The notes beneath the pieces are model-generated. The model did no database searches. It was not told the origin of the DNA and was given only the letters and a program-made list of their open reading frames with translations. Made by a program: the position numbers and the translations under genes. From NCBI GenBank assembly GCA_023228195.1, contig JALOBR010000012.1:1-23957 (forward strand): a DNA stretch of 23,957 bases. Direction: 5' to 3'. Below are positions 21,559 through 23,957 of the stretch, piece after piece. This stretch comes from Candidatus Omnitrophota bacterium. GTDB lineage: Bacteria > Omnitrophota > Gorgyraeia > Duberdicusellales > 4484-171. Within the stretch, counting starts at the first letter, position 1; every line of letters begins with the position of its first letter.

Positions 21559-22026
21559 TCAAACCCCAAAGAAATTATATTTATTCTTTTTCATGATTAT
21601 TATAGAAATGATCACCCAGGGGATGATTAATATTTGAGCAAAAAGTAAAAGCATCCCCGCAAAGTTAATTTCCTGAAACAATAAATCCCGCCCCTTAGCA
21701 ACACCATCTGCAACAGCCATTGATGCGCCCGCTATGCTTGCCGCGGCCAGATATGTGCCCATAAATCCAAGTGTCAGCCAGAATAAATAAATAACGATTC
21801 CTTTTTTAAACCATGAGGTAAGCTTTGCGCAGAGGCAATAACAAAGATAAATCAGGCCAAAAGGTATTAAAAAAACAGCAAAAAACATCAGAAGGCAAAA
21901 TAACCTGTCTTTCGGTAGCTGCGCAATTAATACATTCAGCAGGAAAAGCGTAGCAAGAATACCTATGCCAAATAGTATCGGCCAGAAATTCAATAACAGA
22001 AAAACGATAAAGTGTTTAAACTTCAT
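21559..22026 (-). CDS. Multi-pass membrane protein, unknown function
   Basis: 155 residues with about four hydrophobic segments: residues 7-32, 42-66, 76-100 and 123-147. It ends in a basic cytoplasmic tail I-I-M-K-K-N-K-Y-N. No motif or family is recognised. The gene sits 6 bases from both neighbours and shares their strand, so it belongs to the same transcript. Confidence 0.6.
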   Translation of the reverse strand: MKFKHFIVFLLLNFWPILFGIGILATLFLLNVLIAQLPKDRLFCLLMFFAVFLIPFGLIYLCYCLCAKLTSWFKKGIVIYLFWLTLGFMGTYLAAASIAGASMAVADGVAKGRDLLFQEINFAGMLLLFAQILIIPWVIISIIIMKKNKYNFFGV

Positions 22027-22032
22027 GCCGCG

Positions 22033-22491
22033 TTAATTTATTTTTTGGTCTTTTAGGCTTTTCCAGTAATCCTCGTAGCGCTTAATCTGTTTTTCAAGTT
22101 TAATTGGTTTATTGTTGAGCTTGCGCCAGAAGGAATCAAGTATAATACCGGACATATCATCAGGATGGTGTACCCTCAAATTATTGAAGTATACTTCAAG
22201 GCGCGAGCCGCTCCAAAGCCCCCAGTTATTTCTTATCCACATTCCAAGTCCGCGGTGATATTTTCCCATATCGGCTTCTGTGCCTGTTTCCATTTCTTTA
22301 ATAAGTTCCGGGGTAAGCATTTTTTCCAACTCTTTGAAGCAGTCATCAAGGTTTTTGGGGATGTATACTCCGGATGGAGAATTTTTATCTTTGGTAGGAT
22401 TAATTTTGTATTTTGCGTCTACTGTAGTTTGCGCGTTTACGTTTGGCAGGCAAAGCAGTAAAAAAAGTGCTAAAAAAACTATTTTTTTCAT
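22033..22491 (-). CDS. Secreted DUF6794-like protein
   Basis: 152 residues. The signal peptide runs from MKK through a Leu-rich core to N-V-N-A (cleaved before Q21). The mature region reads Y-I-P-K-N-L-D-D-C-F-K-E-L, then Y-H-R-G-L-G-M-W-I-R-N-N-W-G-L-W (about 83-98) and H-H-P-D-D-M-S-G-I-I-L. I associate this pattern with DUF6794 from memory of the family; its role is unknown. First gene of the minus-strand run, reading away from pyrD. Confidence 0.65.
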   Translation of the reverse strand: MKKIVFLALFLLLCLPNVNAQTTVDAKYKINPTKDKNSPSGVYIPKNLDDCFKELEKMLTPELIKEMETGTEADMGKYHRGLGMWIRNNWGLWSGSRLEVYFNNLRVHHPDDMSGIILDSFWRKLNNKPIKLEKQIKRYEDYWKSLKDQKIN

Positions 22492-22618
22492 AACTTATTT
22501 AAGCAATTCTTTTATTTTTGGCCCCGGCAAAAAATAGAAGTTATTTACATAAACACTAAATATACCGTAATTATAGCACTCTCTTTACAAATCAAAAGCA
22601 AAATTGCCAAAAAACCCC

Positions 22619-22647
22619 TTGCCTGCCTTACCAATTATATCTATAAT
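22619..22647 (+). promoter_or_regulatory. Candidate sigma-70 promoter for pyrD-pyrF
   Basis: TTGCCT (22619-22624), a 17-base spacer and a perfect TATAAT (22642-22647). The start would be near 22654, about 43 bases before pyrD. It is the best promoter-like match I found in the window, and it restarts the pyrimidine genes after the minus-strand cluster. The remaining part of the gap 22492-22696 is AT-rich with no gene. An ATTATA at 22570-22575 could be the -10 of a divergent promoter, but its -35 is poor. Confidence 0.6.
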
Positions 22648-22696
22648 AGACAAAACGGATTTTTAGGCAAATTGGCTGTTTTTAGCAATAAAATCA

Positions 22697-23602
22697 ATGA
22701 ATTTAGCTGTAAAGCTTAACAATCTTCAACTCCCAACCCCGGTTATTTGTGCTTCCGGCACTTTTGGCTACGGAGAAGAGTTAAAAGGTTTGGTTAGTTT
22801 CAAAAATATCGGCGCAATAACCACGAAGACAATTACGCCGCAGGCGCGCGCCGGAAACCCGCCCCCAAGAATTTACGAAACAGAATACGGAGTTATAAAT
22901 TCAATCGGCCTGGAGAATCCGGGGCTAGAGGGCTTTCTGGAAGAAAAACTCCCGATGCTTGTTAAGCTGCCGGTAAAATCAATCATAAGTGTCGGGGGAT
23001 TTTCGCAGGAAGATTACGAGGGAATAGTTAAAAGACTTGAAGATAAAAAAGAAATAGAAGCTTTTGAAATCAATCTTTCCTGCCCAAACATTAAAATGAA
23101 AAAAATGTTTTCGCAGAAAAAAGAATTAACTTACAACCTTGTTAAATCTTTACGTTCGCTTACCAAAAAAACTCTTATTATAAAAATCACCCCGGAGATA
23201 GATGACGTTGTAGAAATAGCAAAAGCCGCTCAAGAATCCGGAGCGGATGCGCTATCGCTGGTGAATACTTTCTTTGCGCTTAGTATAAACATCGAAACAA
23301 AAAAGCCTCATCTTGGAAGCATCTATGGCGGCTATTCTGCCAGGGCGATTAAGCCGCTCGCGCTGTATAAAGTCTGGCAGGTTGCCAGGAATTTGGATAT
23401 TCCAATTATCGGCGGAGGAGGCATCGAGAGAGCTTCTGATGCGATTGAATTTATCCTTGCAGGAGCAACAGCAGTAAGCATAGGAACGATAAATCTAGTT
23501 TATCCAAACAGCGCAACCTATATAGCAAAAGGGCTAAAAGATTATATGAAGAGAAAAAAAATAAACGATATAAATGAATTAAGGGGAGGAATGATTGTGT
23601 AG
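22697..23602 (+). CDS. pyrD: Dihydroorotate dehydrogenase B, catalytic FMN subunit
   Basis: Oxidises dihydroorotate to orotate with FMN and passes electrons to PyrK. The 301-residue protein shows class 1B features: A-S-G-T-F-G-Y (19-25), T-T-K-T (42-45) with the FMN lysine, N-S-I-G-L-E-N-P-G (68-76), N-L-S-C-P-N with catalytic base Cys129 (Ser in class 2 enzymes), and G-G-G-G-I at the FMN phosphate loop. It lacks the N-terminal membrane extension of class 2. The stop codon abuts the pyrF start. The start lacks a good ribosome binding site. Confidence 0.96.
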   Translation: MNLAVKLNNLQLPTPVICASGTFGYGEELKGLVSFKNIGAITTKTITPQARAGNPPPRIYETEYGVINSIGLENPGLEGFLEEKLPMLVKLPVKSIISVGGFSQEDYEGIVKRLEDKKEIEAFEINLSCPNIKMKKMFSQKKELTYNLVKSLRSLTKKTLIIKITPEIDDVVEIAKAAQESGADALSLVNTFFALSINIETKKPHLGSIYGGYSARAIKPLALYKVWQVARNLDIPIIGGGGIERASDAIEFILAGATAVSIGTINLVYPNSATYIAKGLKDYMKRKKINDINELRGGMIV

Positions 23603-23957
23603 ATGAAAAATTCCAAATCACAAATTCCAAATCACAAACAAATGCCGATACCCAATGAACAAAATTGCAGACTCTGGGAGAAACTGATAGTTGCTTTAGA
23701 TTTAGATGATGATAAAGAGATAGAAAAAGTAGTTAAGATACTTACGCCGAAAAATGTTAAATTCAAAATCGGCTCAATTGCTTTTACAAAATTTGGCCCC
23801 AGCCTTGTGCGTAAATTTACAAAGAAAAATATAGATATCTTCGTAGACTTAAAACTTTACGATATTCCAAATACAATGAAAGAAACCGCCAGGGTAATTA
23901 CGGAAATGGGCTGTTGGGCGTTTACTGTTCATATAAAATCAGGTAAAGACGCGTTAG
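23603..23957 (+). CDS. pyrF: Orotidine-5'-phosphate decarboxylase, N-terminal part (runs off window)
   Basis: Converts OMP to UMP, the last step of the pathway. The frame is open to the last base. The barrel begins L-I-V-A-L-D-L-D (residues 28-35), continues V-K-F-K-I-G, and shows the catalytic loop V-D-L-K-L-Y-D-I-P (Lys and Asp of the D-x-K-x-x-D set). Residues 1-14 (MKNSKSQIPNHKQM) are coded by a tandem CAAATTCCAAATCA-type repeat and are not part of the fold. The true start may therefore be ATG 23603 or the ATG at 23642 after the repeat. AGGGGAGG (23582-23589) lies upstream inside pyrD. It directly follows pyrD and shares its transcript. Confidence 0.92.
   Translation, partial: MKNSKSQIPNHKQMPIPNEQNCRLWEKLIVALDLDDDKEIEKVVKILTPKNVKFKIGSIAFTKFGPSLVRKFTKKNIDIFVDLKLYDIPNTMKETARVITEMGCWAFTVHIKSGKDAL
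23607..23645 (+). repeat. Tandem AAATTCCAAATCAC repeat at the pyrF start
   Basis: Two near-identical 14-base units followed by a partial CAAACAAATG. It is comparable in style to the AAAATTC repeat in pyrK. Here it forms the first dozen codons of pyrF, or its leader if the start is downstream. Confidence 0.75.

Overview
The window comes from a bacterial chromosome. It has AGGAGG-type ribosome binding sites, a bacterial tRNA, and densely packed genes separated by short repeat-filled gaps. The combination of class 1B dihydroorotate dehydrogenase (PyrD plus the iron-sulfur subunit PyrK), a fused PabB-PabC, endonuclease Q and several secreted proteins of unknown function suggests an uncultivated, probably anaerobic, Gram-negative-like lineage. 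Omnitrophota or a similar candidate phylum is my guess and cannot be proven from the sequence alone.

Main theme: de novo pyrimidine synthesis. In order, on the plus strand: the end of pyrC (1-672), carA (3531-4655), a carB copy broken by one in-frame TAG (4762-7980), a second intact but divergent carB (8149-11349), pyrK (15634-16422), pyrD (22697-23602) and the start of pyrF (23603 to the window end). Interspersed are DNA-quality genes: endonuclease Q (766-1998), a dUTPase-family protein (11442-11954) and mutM (12823-13626). There are also metabolic genes: a flavodoxin-like protein, a Rossmann/LOG-like protein, yjbQ and pabBC for folate synthesis. One tRNA-Arg(CCG) lies at 2717-2788.

Right part: a secreted HExxH metalloprotease overlaps pyrK by ATGA. 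It is followed by a two-helix small membrane protein, a family 2 glycosyltransferase and a half-size TauE/SafE transporter. On the minus strand (20265-22491) there is a compact run of five small membrane or secreted proteins (DUF6794-like, membrane protein, DUF1353-like, DUF4870, secreted protein). It diverges from pyrD, which has a good sigma-70-type promoter.

Most unusual features: (1) carB copy 1 is full length and well conserved except that a conserved Glu codon is TAG. (2) A 99-bp element occurs twice, 10,019 bp apart, with two mismatches; each copy ends a short distance upstream of a start codon, and the first forms the 3' end of carB copy 1. (3) A family of imperfect inverted repeats built on CAGATGATC/CAGAT fills five gaps directly upstream of genes. 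(4) Other low-complexity repeats have entered the coding sequence of pyrK and pyrF, and the end of pyrC. (5) A 52-bp tract is identical between the two carB copies. (6) Endonuclease Q ends in a sliding-clamp-binding motif.
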